A stretch of DNA of 64,000 nucleotides, from assembly GCA_046351095.1 (NCBI GenBank), contig JAXLZC010000001.1, positions 2,542,001 to 2,606,000 on the forward strand. Reading direction: 5' to 3'. This document shows, piece by piece, positions 31,461 through 39,900 of this stretch. A program made the position numbers and the translations under genes. The stretch is from BQWY01 sp046351095 (lineage in GTDB: Bacteria; Nitrospirota; Nitrospiria; Nitrospirales; Nitrospiraceae). Position 1 is the stretch's first letter, and the number at the start of each line of letters is the position of its first letter. A model generated the notes under the pieces. It worked only from the letters and a program-made list of their open reading frames with translations, was not told the origin of the DNA and did no database searches.

Positions 31461-33107
31461 ATGAAAATTTGGGACCACTATCGACCCACCGACTACCTCG
31501 CGCTTGCGCCCTGGGTCTGGATGCAGTTCGAAAGTGCGGAGGCGCCGGGGCCCTTTCCGTTTCTCGGCGGGCTCGCGCCAGAAGTCGCCGTCGCATTGCA
31601 TGAGGCGCATCAACATCTGTTGAGCGCGGTCGAGACCGTCATCAGCGACGTGTTTGCGCAGCGGGCGCCGGTGGACGATCCGCGCCGCCGCCGTATGGTG
31701 GAAGATGCGTATGCCGAGTTGGTGCAGTCACGCCCGCAATTGCGGCAACACATTCGCTGCGGTCGCGATGCGCAGGGACAGTTTCACTGGGAGTTTGCGC
31801 GGGACGCGGCGCGGTCGGCGACCGTCACAAGCGCCGGAGCGCGGCTGTTCAACGCGGTGAAGCGCCAGGCGATTCCGTTTCAACTGGAACGCGGCGCGTC
31901 GCATGCCGTGGCCAAGTTGCTTGGTATGTTGGACGGCACGCTGCACGTCGGTGCTATCCGTACGGTCGTGGCGGCATCGCGTGAGCAGGAGCGCGTGTTG
32001 ACGCAGGTGCTGGAGGCCATGCAGCACTACGAGTGCCTCGTCGCCTCGCCCACGTCCACCGTGCGGCAGCGATGGTTCGATGTCGTCGGAGATCGCGACC
32101 TCGTGCACCTCGGCCATGCAGCGTTGCTCTATCGCCAGCGCGACCAGTGCCTGCTGTTCGATCCGTGGTTGTTGCCGTGGTTCGCCGAGATGCCGATGCC
32201 GTCGCTGTGGGGCATGGTGTTGCCGCGTCCTTCCGCCGTGTTCCTGACGCACGATCACGACGACCATGTGGAGCCGCGGTCGCTGCTCAGCCTGCCGAAA
32301 GAAATCCCGATTGTCGTACCGAGTCGGCGCAACCGGAAGCACTACCACTACGACTACCACGCCTTGTTGCGCGACCTCGGATTTACGCAAGTCGTCGAGT
32401 TGGCGCACGGCGAGCGCTGGGCGTTCGACGGCGGCGCGGTCGTCTCGGTGCCGTTTTACGGCGAGGATCCCTGTGACCTCGAAATGCCGCGCAACTGTTA
32501 CTTGATCGCCGACCGTGGACAAAACACGTTGATCCACGCCGACAGCGGGCCGACGAATGGCGGACGCTCCGCGTTGACGGACGGCGTGATCCAACGCTTG
32601 GTTGAGCAGCACGGGCGCATCGGAACGGTGTGGGCGTCGCAGCAACAACTCAAAGAAGTGCGCACCTATGCGGCGCACGCGGCGCTGGCGCATCCGGGTA
32701 CGTGGCTGGATGTCGGCGAAAACGGATTTCTGACGAACGCCTATTTGGCCGAGCTTTGTCGTGTCGCCGGCGCGACGCAGTTCGTGTCGTACGCCACGGG
32801 TGGCGCCGACTGGTATCCCGATCATCTGTCGTTTACGTTCAGCGCACGGAATCCCGCGCGCACGGCGCTGTTGACGGCGCAGTGGGAACCGCCGCGCGAA
32901 TTGGCGACGGCGTTGGCGCCGTTCGGGTGTCGTTATCATGCGGCGCATGCGCTCGATCGTATCCGCGTCGAGGCTGACGGCGTCGTGTCGATCGCCTCCT
33001 GCGCGCGCGAGTTGGACCCGATGGCGCTGTATCGGCTCGATCACGGGTTGCCGGCATTTATGACCACTCAGGCGGCGCAGCCGCGTCCATCCGCACAGCC
33101 ACGATAA
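31461..33107 (+). CDS. Large metallo-beta-lactamase-fold metallohydrolase
   Basis: A 548-residue cytoplasmic protein. ATG 31461 follows GAAGATC; GTG 31428 in frame is an alternative. Residues 1-200 are a helical N-terminal domain I do not recognise. The beta-lactamase-fold part begins at about residue 205 (VVGDRDLVHLGHAALLYRQ) and has the zinc motif H-x-H-x-D-H (HDHDDH) at 264-269 after AVFLT. Further candidates are HADSG and the late YPDH. The general fold resembles UlaG-like lactonases and N-acyl-PE phospholipase-D-like hydrolases, but the long N-terminal domain is different. Stop 9 bases before the epimerase ATG. Substrate unknown. Confidence 0.75.
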   Translation: MKIWDHYRPTDYLALAPWVWMQFESAEAPGPFPFLGGLAPEVAVALHEAHQHLLSAVETVISDVFAQRAPVDDPRRRRMVEDAYAELVQSRPQLRQHIRCGRDAQGQFHWEFARDAARSATVTSAGARLFNAVKRQAIPFQLERGASHAVAKLLGMLDGTLHVGAIRTVVAASREQERVLTQVLEAMQHYECLVASPTSTVRQRWFDVVGDRDLVHLGHAALLYRQRDQCLLFDPWLLPWFAEMPMPSLWGMVLPRPSAVFLTHDHDDHVEPRSLLSLPKEIPIVVPSRRNRKHYHYDYHALLRDLGFTQVVELAHGERWAFDGGAVVSVPFYGEDPCDLEMPRNCYLIADRGQNTLIHADSGPTNGGRSALTDGVIQRLVEQHGRIGTVWASQQQLKEVRTYAAHAALAHPGTWLDVGENGFLTNAYLAELCRVAGATQFVSYATGGADWYPDHLSFTFSARNPARTALLTAQWEPPRELATALAPFGCRYHAAHALDRIRVEADGVVSIASCARELDPMALYRLDHGLPAFMTTQAAQPRPSAQPR

Positions 33108-33116
33108 AGGAGTCTC

Positions 33117-34133
33117 ATGGCCTCAGCACCTATTCTCGTGACCGGCGCCGCCGGCTTCATCGGCTTCCATACGACCAAACGGTTGCTGAAACGCGGCGAC
33201 ACGGTCGTGGGGCTCGATAATCTGAACGACTACTACGACGTGCGGCTCAAAGAAGCGCGGTTGGAGCAACTCACGCCGCACAAAAATTTCCGGTTCGTGA
33301 AAATGGATCTGGCGGATCGCGACGGGATGAAGAAGCTGTTCGCCGAGAGCGGGGTGCGGCGCGTCATCCACCTGGCCGCGCAAGCCGGTGTGCGGTATTC
33401 CCTCGTCAACCCTCATGCGTACACGGACAGCAACGTCACGGGATTTTTGAACATCCTGGAAGGCTGCCGTCATCAGAAGCTCGACCATCTGGTGTTCGCT
33501 TCGACCAGCTCGGTCTACGGCGGCAATACGCATATGCCGTTTTCCGTGCACGATAACGTCGATCATCCGGTGTCGTTGTACGCGGCGACGAAAAAGGCGA
33601 ACGAGTTGATGGCGCATTGTTACGCGCACCTCTATCGGCTGCCCTGCACCGGCCTACGGTTCTTCACCGTCTACGGACCCTGGGGACGGCCGGACATGGC
33701 GCTGTTTCTCTTCACCAAAGCGATCTTGGAAGGTAAGCCGATCGACGTGTTCAACCACGGAAAGATGCAGCGGGATTTCACCTATGTGGAAGACATCGTT
33801 GAAGGCGTCGTGCGGGCGCTCGACCGCGTAGCGCAGCCCTCGGCCGACTGGACCGGCGAGACGCCAGATCCCGGGACCAGCAACGCGCCGTACCGTCTGT
33901 ACAACATCGGCAACAACAAACCCGTCGAATTGTTGCGGTTCATCGAAGTGTTGGAGCAGACGCTCGGGAAAAAGGCCGAGAAGCGGATGTTGCCGCTGCA
34001 GGCCGGGGACGTGCCCGCCACGTACGCCGACGTCGACGACCTCATGCGGGATGTGGGCTTCAAGCCCAGTACGCCGATCGAATCCGGCATCGCGCGGTTC
34101 GTCGAGTGGTATCGCGACTACTACAAGGTCTGA
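33117..34133 (+). CDS. NAD-dependent UDP-sugar epimerase (UDP-glucuronate 4-epimerase type)
   Basis: A 338-residue short-chain dehydrogenase/reductase from ATG 33117 after AAAGGAG. The dinucleotide motif TGAAGFIGFH lies at residues 9-18, the catalytic Ser/Thr in FASTSSVYGG and the Tyr/Lys pair in SLYAATKKANELM. DNLNDYYDVRLKEARL and FFTVYGPWGRPDMALFLF are typical of UDP-glucuronate 4-epimerases, which make UDP-galacturonate for surface polysaccharide. The substrate could come from the UDP-glucose dehydrogenase encoded at 61976. It is likely to be transcribed with the metallohydrolase upstream. Confidence 0.88.
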   Translation: MASAPILVTGAAGFIGFHTTKRLLKRGDTVVGLDNLNDYYDVRLKEARLEQLTPHKNFRFVKMDLADRDGMKKLFAESGVRRVIHLAAQAGVRYSLVNPHAYTDSNVTGFLNILEGCRHQKLDHLVFASTSSVYGGNTHMPFSVHDNVDHPVSLYAATKKANELMAHCYAHLYRLPCTGLRFFTVYGPWGRPDMALFLFTKAILEGKPIDVFNHGKMQRDFTYVEDIVEGVVRALDRVAQPSADWTGETPDPGTSNAPYRLYNIGNNKPVELLRFIEVLEQTLGKKAEKRMLPLQAGDVPATYADVDDLMRDVGFKPSTPIESGIARFVEWYRDYYKV

Positions 34134-34295
34134 CCGCGTCGTACGATCAAGGGAAACACCTAGTGTACTCGCAGGAGTAGGTTGCGGTATCCTGATTCCC
34201 AATGAGGCAGCAGGGGAGCCGTGCTCTGTAGCGGTACGCTCTGCGGTCGTTTCCCGACAACACGCGTATAGCGAGAAACAGGAAGGAGTAGCGCC

Positions 34296-34727
34296 ATGCG
34301 ACGAGTGGGATATCTGACGATCATCGGGGCCCTCGCGGTGAGTGTCATGGGATGCGCCGGGACGCCGAGAACGAGTCGCACCGCCGTCATTCAAGACGTG
34401 AATATCGGCGAGTCGCTCGCGCCCACCGAGATCGTGGTGCAAACGGGCGACGAAATCCGTTGGGTGAACGTTCGGAAGCAGGAAGTGTCGATCGAAATTC
34501 CCAATTTGAAGTCGGGCGACCTGGCCTGCGAACGCGGCTTCTCTGGTTGGATGGGCGGTGTGCGGGAAGATGTCGAGCTGGAGCCGAACCAAACAGCCTC
34601 CTTGTGTTTCAAGAAGCCTGGTTCATTCCCGTATAACGTACGAGCGGAAACGGCCGTGTCCGGCGGGAAAAAGATTCTCCCTGGGACCATTCGTATTACC
34701 CCAGCTCCCGCTGCCGGAACCAATTAA
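34296..34727 (+). CDS. Cupredoxin-like lipoprotein without a copper site
   Basis: A 143-residue lipoprotein from ATG 34296 after GGAAGGAG; lipobox SVMGC with Cys20. The mature part runs APTEIVVQTGDEIRWVNVRK and ends LCFKKPGSFPYNVRAETAVS, the first and last strands of a cupredoxin fold. The His-Cys-His-Met ligand set seen in the genes at 425 and 3502 is absent: the conserved positions read SIEIPN and CFKKPGSFPYN. It may be a structural or partner protein. It is a monocistronic unit ended by a good terminator. Confidence 0.72.
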   Translation: MRRVGYLTIIGALAVSVMGCAGTPRTSRTAVIQDVNIGESLAPTEIVVQTGDEIRWVNVRKQEVSIEIPNLKSGDLACERGFSGWMGGVREDVELEPNQTASLCFKKPGSFPYNVRAETAVSGGKKILPGTIRITPAPAAGTN

Positions 34728-34752
34728 GACGATTTGCGTCAGCCGACAGACT

Positions 34753-34795
34753 GCGGCGGTCGCCTTGTCATGGGGCGGCCGCCGCGTCGTTTTTT
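34753..34795 (+). terminator. Rho-independent terminator
   Basis: A 12-bp stem (34753-34764 with 34774-34785, one G-T wobble), 9-base loop, then GTCG and six T. It ends the cupredoxin-like lipoprotein gene. Confidence 0.85.
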
Positions 34796-34976
34796 CGGGG
34801 GATGGTTCCCGGCGTCACGCCGGTGGTGACGGGGCACCGCCTCTGCACGCTCCCGCAAGCGAGAATCGCTTGTGCGTCGACCCCGCCTCCAGTATTCTCC
34901 TGATACCTCAGGGTGTGAGCGAATCCCTCCGGCAGCCGGGCGCCGGGCCACGGCCGCATAGTGCGCATCTGACGAC

Positions 34977-36986
34977 ATGAGCCACCATCCGATCCTCGAT
35001 GACCTGCTCACGATCTTTCTGCTTTCGATCGCGATCGTCTTCATTTTTCAGCAGATCAAACTGCCGTCGATCGCCGGGTTCCTCTGCGCGGGGGCGCTGA
35101 TCGGTCCGCACGGGCTCAACCTGGTCTCCGACAAAGACCAAGTACAGGTGCTGGCCGAAATCGGCGTCGTGCTGCTGCTCTTCACGATCGGTATCGAGTT
35201 TTCGTTGGCGCATATGACCGCCATGGGACGCCTGATGCTCGGCGGCGGCATGCTGCAAGTCGGCGGTGTCATCGTCGTGTCGTGCGCCATCGGTCCGCTG
35301 GCGGGCCTCTCGCTGATGCAGTCGTTTTTTTGGGGCTGCGTGTTGTCGCTCAGCAGCACCGCGATCGTCTTGAAGGCGCTCACGGACCGCGGCGATCTCG
35401 ATACGCAACATGGGCGATCCACGACCAGCATCTTAGTGTTTCAAGACTTGGCCGTCGTGCCGATGATGTTGATGGTGCCGATGCTGGCCAGCCCGATCGA
35501 CCGCGCGGCGCCGGGCGTGCTGGTGACGATCGGCAAGGCCATGCTGGCGGTGGGCCTCATCCTGATCGGCGCGCGGTACCTCGTCCCGAAATTTCTCGAA
35601 AAAATCGTCCAGAGCCGCAGCCGCGAATTGTTTTTGCTGACGATCATCGTCTTGTGTCTGGGCATCGCCTGGCTCACGTCGCAAAGCGGCCTGTCGTTGG
35701 CGTTGGGCGCATTCATAGCCGGGCTGGTGATTTCGGAGTCGGAATACAGCCATCAGGCGATGGCGGAAGTGCTGCCGTTTCGCGACAGTTTCAACAGTCT
35801 GTTTTTTGTGTCCATCGGCATGTTGATGGACGTGCGTACGATCATCGAACATCCGCTGGCCGTGGCCGGGTTGATCGTCGCCGTGTTGGTAGTGAAGTGC
35901 GTCACGGCGATGGGGGCGGTGCTCGGCGTGGGCCAGCCCGTGCGGATGGCGGTGATGGCGGGGTTGGTGTTGGCGCAGGTCGGCGAGTTCGGGTTCTTGT
36001 TGGCCGGCGAAGGGGCCAAGGCCGGGTTGATGACGCAGGGCGAGTACCAAGTGTTCCTGGTCGTGTCGGTCATGACGATGTTGGCGACGCCGTTTTTGAT
36101 TCAATGGGCGCCGTCGGCTGGACGCCGCTTGGAAGCCTGGCAACGGGTGCATCATCTGCTGCCGGCGCGCGCGCTCAGGCCGTCCTCGCCGGAGGCCGAA
36201 TCGCAACTGCACATCCGCGATCACGTCATCATCATGGGCTACGGACTTAACGGGCGGAATCTTGCGCGTGTGCTGGGCGAAACCGAATTGCCCTACGCGG
36301 CCGTCGACCTCGACGGCGATACGGTGCGGCGCGAGGCGCGCGGCGGCGTGCCGATTTATTACGGCGACGGCACGAATCCGAACGTCTTGCGGCATTTGCG
36401 CATTCAGCACGCGCGTGTGTTCGTCGTGGCGATTTCCGATCCGTTCGCGGCGCGCCGCGCGGTGCAGGTCGCACGGTCGCTCAACCCGTCGATCCATATC
36501 GTCGTTCGCACGCGCTACCTACGGGAATTATCGGAGCTGCACGACATGGGCGCCGACGACGTGGTGCCGGAGGAATTCGAGACGTCCATCGAAATTTTTG
36601 CGCTGGTGTTGCGCACCTACAAGCTGCCGCAAGACTTCATCATGAAAAAGGCGGAGCAGGTCCGGCGGGAAGGGTATGCGTTGTTGCGACGCAGCGAGAT
36701 GCCGGAGCTCGCGCATCATTTACGCGCCGGCACCTTGAGCGATGTCGAAGTCGAGACCTGCCGGATCGACGAGGATTCGCCGGCCATCGGGAAAACCCTG
36801 GCCGATGCGAACGTGCGGCAGACGACCGGCGCCTCGATCATCGCGGTGACGCGCAACGGCGAGACGGAATCGAATCCGTCCCCGCGGCACGTGTTGGAGG
36901 CGGGCGATGTCGTGACGTTGCTCGGCTCACGGCCGCAGATCCGTCGCGCGATGGCGGTGCTGCTGAACGTCGACCCTGCCAAGTAG
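34977..36986 (+). CDS. CPA2-type monovalent cation/proton antiporter with RCK domains (KefB/KefC-like)
   Basis: A 669-residue membrane protein. Residues 1 to about 385 hold the Na/H-exchanger domain, about 12-13 helices, with the family signatures GFLCAGALIGPHGLN, SSTAIVLKAL and FQDLAVVPMM. Residues about 415-530 are an RCK_N (TrkA-N) Rossmann domain (VIIMGYGLNGRNLARVL, GDGTNPNVLRHLRI). Residues about 585-665 are an RCK_C domain (ETCRIDEDSPAIG, VLEAGDVVTLLG). It exports K+ or Na+ against protons and is gated by nucleotide or ion binding in the RCK part. No KefG-type ancillary gene is adjacent. Monocistronic as far as can be seen. Confidence 0.9.
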   Translation: MSHHPILDDLLTIFLLSIAIVFIFQQIKLPSIAGFLCAGALIGPHGLNLVSDKDQVQVLAEIGVVLLLFTIGIEFSLAHMTAMGRLMLGGGMLQVGGVIVVSCAIGPLAGLSLMQSFFWGCVLSLSSTAIVLKALTDRGDLDTQHGRSTTSILVFQDLAVVPMMLMVPMLASPIDRAAPGVLVTIGKAMLAVGLILIGARYLVPKFLEKIVQSRSRELFLLTIIVLCLGIAWLTSQSGLSLALGAFIAGLVISESEYSHQAMAEVLPFRDSFNSLFFVSIGMLMDVRTIIEHPLAVAGLIVAVLVVKCVTAMGAVLGVGQPVRMAVMAGLVLAQVGEFGFLLAGEGAKAGLMTQGEYQVFLVVSVMTMLATPFLIQWAPSAGRRLEAWQRVHHLLPARALRPSSPEAESQLHIRDHVIIMGYGLNGRNLARVLGETELPYAAVDLDGDTVRREARGGVPIYYGDGTNPNVLRHLRIQHARVFVVAISDPFAARRAVQVARSLNPSIHIVVRTRYLRELSELHDMGADDVVPEEFETSIEIFALVLRTYKLPQDFIMKKAEQVRREGYALLRRSEMPELAHHLRAGTLSDVEVETCRIDEDSPAIGKTLADANVRQTTGASIIAVTRNGETESNPSPRHVLEAGDVVTLLGSRPQIRRAMAVLLNVDPAK

Positions 36987-37046
36987 CCGTCGCCTCGGAC
37001 GACATCGAGCCGCGGAGCCACTACCCACGCCCCGGCGGCCCCTTGC

Positions 37047-37076
37047 TTGACAAGGAAAAAAATCAACGCCTATAGT
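37047..37076 (+). promoter_or_regulatory. Promoter of the DsrE-TusA operon
   Basis: TTGACA (37047-37052), 18-bp A-rich spacer, TATAGT (37071-37076): near consensus. Leader of about 38 bases with GGAAGGAG before the ATG at 37121. Confidence 0.75.
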
Positions 37077-37120
37077 CATCAGATTGTCTGAGGCCGCCCT
37101 GTCGGCGGAAGGAGTGCGCC

Positions 37121-37651
37121 ATGTCCACCACACAATTGGAACCGCAGGTCGCATTGGCGGAACTCGCCGAGAGCAAGCCCGAGCGCGTCACGATCGTGGT
37201 TTTGAGCGGCGACATGGATAAGGTGATGGCCGCGTTCATCATCGCTACCGGTGCCGCGGCGATGGGGATGCAGGTCACCATGTTTTTCACGTTCTGGGGC
37301 CTGAACGCGATCCGGAAGACCGACTCGTCGGTGACGGCCAAGGATTGGATGCGGAAGGCCTTCGGCTGGCTGAACAAGGGCGGCGCGGATCGTTTGCCGC
37401 TCTCGCGCTTCAACTTCGGCGGCCTCGGCGCGTCGATGCTGCAGAAAGTCATGCAGGAACATCGGATGCCGGGCATTCCGGAGCTCAAGGAAACGGCGAA
37501 AGATTTGGGCGTGAAGTTCATTGCCTGCACGACGACGATGGGCCTCATGGGTATTTCGAAGGACACCTTGACCGAGGAAGTCGACCAGCTCGCCGGGGTG
37601 AGTACGTACTTGAACGAGGCGCGCCAGGGCGCGGTCAATCTGTTCATCTAA
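37121..37651 (+). CDS. DsrE/DsrF-like protein (DsrE2 type)
   Basis: A 176-residue protein. After 20 variable residues comes VTIVVLSGDMDKVMAAFIIA, AMGMQVTMFFTFWGL, then FGGLGASMLQKVMQEHRM and the active-site segment FIACTTTMGLMGI, whose Cys is the conserved persulfide-carrying residue of DsrE2. It should bind the membrane or be soluble; the moderately hydrophobic helices do not look fully transmembrane. The gene is followed 8 bases later by tusA, the classical partner: TusA passes protein-bound sulfane sulfur to DsrE-type proteins. No rhodanese or hdr gene is in the window. Likely thiol/sulfur trafficking. Confidence 0.85.
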   Translation: MSTTQLEPQVALAELAESKPERVTIVVLSGDMDKVMAAFIIATGAAAMGMQVTMFFTFWGLNAIRKTDSSVTAKDWMRKAFGWLNKGGADRLPLSRFNFGGLGASMLQKVMQEHRMPGIPELKETAKDLGVKFIACTTTMGLMGISKDTLTEEVDQLAGVSTYLNEARQGAVNLFI

Positions 37652-37659
37652 GGACCATC

Positions 37660-37905
37660 ATGCTGCAATCCGATGTGACGCTCGATACGCTGGGGTACTT
37701 TTGCCCCATGCCCATCATCATGACCTCGAAGAAGATCAAGGAGCTGACCGTGGGGCAGGTGCTCCAGGTCATCTCCGACGACGAGGGCATCAAAAAAGAT
37801 ATGCCGGCCTGGTGCCAGACCACGGGGCATCAGATGGTTGGGCTGGAGGAAGACGGGCAGTCCGGCAAGCGTGTGTTTAAGGCGTTCGTGAAAAAAGCGA
37901 AGTAG
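37660..37905 (+). CDS. tusA: TusA-family sulfur carrier protein
   Basis: An 81-residue protein from ATG 37660, 8 bases after the DsrE stop with AAGGA before it. It has the family CPxP motif in TLGYFCPMPIIMTSKKIKEL, whose Cys carries the persulfide, then VGQVLQVISDDEGIKKDMPA and WCQTTGHQMVGLEEDG. It hands sulfur to partner proteins, here presumably the DsrE2-type protein encoded just upstream. True E. coli TusA serves tRNA thiolation; this paralogue, because of its DsrE partner, more likely works in sulfur-compound metabolism. Confidence 0.88.
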   Translation: MLQSDVTLDTLGYFCPMPIIMTSKKIKELTVGQVLQVISDDEGIKKDMPAWCQTTGHQMVGLEEDGQSGKRVFKAFVKKAK

Positions 37906-38016
37906 GCCTGGTACTTACCGCGTCCACTCGGTGGACGCGCACATTCCCTTCGTCGTGTTCGGCCTCACCGGTCGTCTCCGATCCCTCAAGCGCCCTGCAC
38001 GCGGCGCGGAGAGTCC

Positions 38017-39528
38017 ATGAACTCCCTCATCGAATGTGTGCCCAATTTCAGCGAGGGGCGCGACCCGGCGGTCGTGCAGGCTTTCGTCGATGCCGTGACG
38101 TCGGTGCCGGAGGTCTGGCTACTCCATCGCACGTCCGACTCCGATCACCATCGCAGCGTGTTGACCTTTGCCGGGGCGCCGGACGCGGTCGGTGAAGCCG
38201 CGTATCGCGCCGTGGCGGTCGCCGCTAAGCGGATCGACCTTCGGACACATCGCGGCGAGCATCCGCGCGTGGGCGCCACGGATGTTGTGCCGTTTGTCCC
38301 GCTGCAGGGCAGCACCATGGCCGATTGTATTGTGGTGGCCGAGTCGGTGGCCGCGCGGATCGGTCGTGATCTTGCCGTACCGACGTTCCTCTACGAAGCC
38401 GCTGCAAAACATCCCGATCGAAGCCGCCTCGAAGTGATTCGGCGCGGCGGGCTGGCCGGGTTAGCCGATCGTATGGCGCGAGATTCGGCCTGGCGGCCGG
38501 ACTTCGGTCCGCCGAACCCGCACCCGACGGCCGGGGTGACTGTCGTCGGTGCGCGGAAGCTACTTGTCGCTTTCAACGTGAACCTGGATTCGCAGGATCT
38601 AACGGCTGCGCAGGCCATCGCCAAAACAATTCGTGCGTCGGGCGGTGGGCTACCTGGCGTGAAGGCGCTCGGCCTGCTCTTGGCGTCGCGTTCGCAGGTA
38701 CAGGTCTCGATGAATCTCGTGGACCTCGACCGCACGCCGCTTCACGAGGCGGTTGCCGCGGTCCGCCGAGAGGCGACGGCTCGTGGGATCGCGGTGGCGG
38801 ACGGCGAATTGATTGGGTTGATTCCACAGCACGCGGTCGCCGCTGCGGCGCAGGCCGGGTTGAGTCTGCGGCAGTTGGAGGCTGGACAGATTCTCGAATC
38901 GCAACTTTCTACCGCGCAACGTGCATCCCCACGGATCTCCGATCAAACAGTGGGCGCGCTCTTGCGTGCGGTGGGCGCGCACGAGCCGATTCCTGCCGGT
39001 GCGGCTGTCTGTGCGACCGGCGGTGCGTTGGCGGCGCAGTTGGCGGCCAAGGTCCTGCGAGTGATTGCGGCGCGGACAGCCGGCGATCCATCGCCGACGA
39101 TGCAGAAGCAGATCGCGACACTGGACTCGTGCGCGTGGGCGCTACTCGAAGCGGCCGACCGCGACGCGGAGGTCTATCGCGCCTATCTCGATGTGCGTCG
39201 CGCGACGAAGGGTGCCGACGTCGCCGATGCGGACCGTATGGCCCGCCGTGAGGCCGCACTCGTCGCCGCCACACATCCACCAGTCATGATGTTCGAAACG
39301 TTCGTGACGATTCTGGGTGTGTTGCAGGCTGCGTCGATCGACCGCAAACAGTCGGTGCGTGCGGACTGGGATGCGGCGATGCAGATGGTGCGTGCCTGTA
39401 TGGTCGGCGTGAAAACGCTTGTGGATAACAATCTAAATTCCGTGCACAATCAATCGCTTAAAACATCTTTGGTGTCGCGTGTGCGCGAGAGTGAAAGTTG
39501 TCTTGAGGGGTTCGGAAGCCTGTGCTAG
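38017..39528 (+). CDS. ftcD: Glutamate formimidoyltransferase / formimidotetrahydrofolate cyclodeaminase fusion
   Basis: A 503-residue bifunctional enzyme. Residues about 1-180 are the formiminotransferase N-subdomain (LIECVPNFSEGRDPAVV, RTSDSDHHRSVLTF, HRGEHPRVGATDVVPFVPL), about 181-295 its C-subdomain (VTVVGARKLLVAFNVNLDSQ), and about 315-490 the cyclodeaminase (ISDQTVGALLRAVGAHEPIP, GAAVCATGGALAAQLAAKVL). It transfers the formimino group from formiminoglutamate to tetrahydrofolate and releases ammonia, the last steps of one histidine-degradation route. No hut gene is near, so a folate one-carbon role is possible. The stop codon TAG is also the first half of the rpsU -10 element. Confidence 0.88.
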   Translation: MNSLIECVPNFSEGRDPAVVQAFVDAVTSVPEVWLLHRTSDSDHHRSVLTFAGAPDAVGEAAYRAVAVAAKRIDLRTHRGEHPRVGATDVVPFVPLQGSTMADCIVVAESVAARIGRDLAVPTFLYEAAAKHPDRSRLEVIRRGGLAGLADRMARDSAWRPDFGPPNPHPTAGVTVVGARKLLVAFNVNLDSQDLTAAQAIAKTIRASGGGLPGVKALGLLLASRSQVQVSMNLVDLDRTPLHEAVAAVRREATARGIAVADGELIGLIPQHAVAAAAQAGLSLRQLEAGQILESQLSTAQRASPRISDQTVGALLRAVGAHEPIPAGAAVCATGGALAAQLAAKVLRVIAARTAGDPSPTMQKQIATLDSCAWALLEAADRDAEVYRAYLDVRRATKGADVADADRMARREAALVAATHPPVMMFETFVTILGVLQAASIDRKQSVRADWDAAMQMVRACMVGVKTLVDNNLNSVHNQSLKTSLVSRVRESESCLEGFGSLC

Positions 39529-39531
39529 GAT
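39503..39531 (+). promoter_or_regulatory. Promoter of rpsU, inside the end of ftcD
   Basis: TTGAGG (39503-39508), 17-bp spacer, TAGGAT (39526-39531) with an extended TGC. The TAG of the hexamer is the stop codon of ftcD, so transcription of rpsU starts just past that gene. Confidence 0.75.
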
Positions 39532-39574
39532 ACGCCCCGCTTTTCACACACGACCCTTTGCGATAGAAGGACAC

Positions 39575-39769
39575 ATGGAAATTCGCGTCTTCAATAACAA
39601 TGTGGAGAAGGCCCTGAAGGTCGCCAAGAAGAAATTGGCGGGTGAAGGGTTGTTTCGTGAGCTCAAGCGCCGTCGGTTTTACGAGAAGCCGAGCGTGCGG
39701 AAGAAAGCCAAGCAGCGCGAGGCGCAACGCCGTCGCCAGAAGTGGCTCTCGAAGCATCGTTCTGAATAG
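39575..39769 (+). CDS. rpsU: 30S ribosomal protein S21
   Basis: A 64-residue, strongly basic protein from ATG 39575 after AGAAGGA. The sequence MEIRVFNNNVEKALKVAKKK, ELKRRRFYEKPSVRKKAKQR is standard S21. It binds the 30S subunit near the anti-Shine-Dalgarno end of 16S rRNA. It is not next to dnaG/rpoD as in enterobacteria but stands alone between ftcD and nth. Its own promoter and terminator make it monocistronic. Confidence 0.96.
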   Translation: MEIRVFNNNVEKALKVAKKKLAGEGLFRELKRRRFYEKPSVRKKAKQREAQRRRQKWLSKHRSE

Positions 39770-39780
39770 GTTCTCCATTC

Positions 39781-39830
39781 GCCCCGACATCGCCGGTCGG
39801 TGTTCCGCCGCGGTGTCGGGGCTGTCTCTT
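39781..39830 (+). terminator. Terminator of rpsU
   Basis: A 13-bp stem with one G-T wobble, GCCCCGACATCGC (39781-39793) with GCGGTGTCGGGGC (39810-39822), 16-base loop, followed by TGTCTCTTT. Confidence 0.78.
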
Positions 39831-39900
39831 TCCAGCCGCATCGTTCGTTCACCGGTACAACCTCCGTTCGGCGAACCCACGAGTGGGTCGTGCTGCGCCT

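Noticed and set aside
35433..36497. 354-codon minus-strand frame inside the antiporter gene
   Set aside because: His/Arg/Gln-rich mirror frame of transmembrane codons; the plus strand has a complete antiporter with RCK domains.
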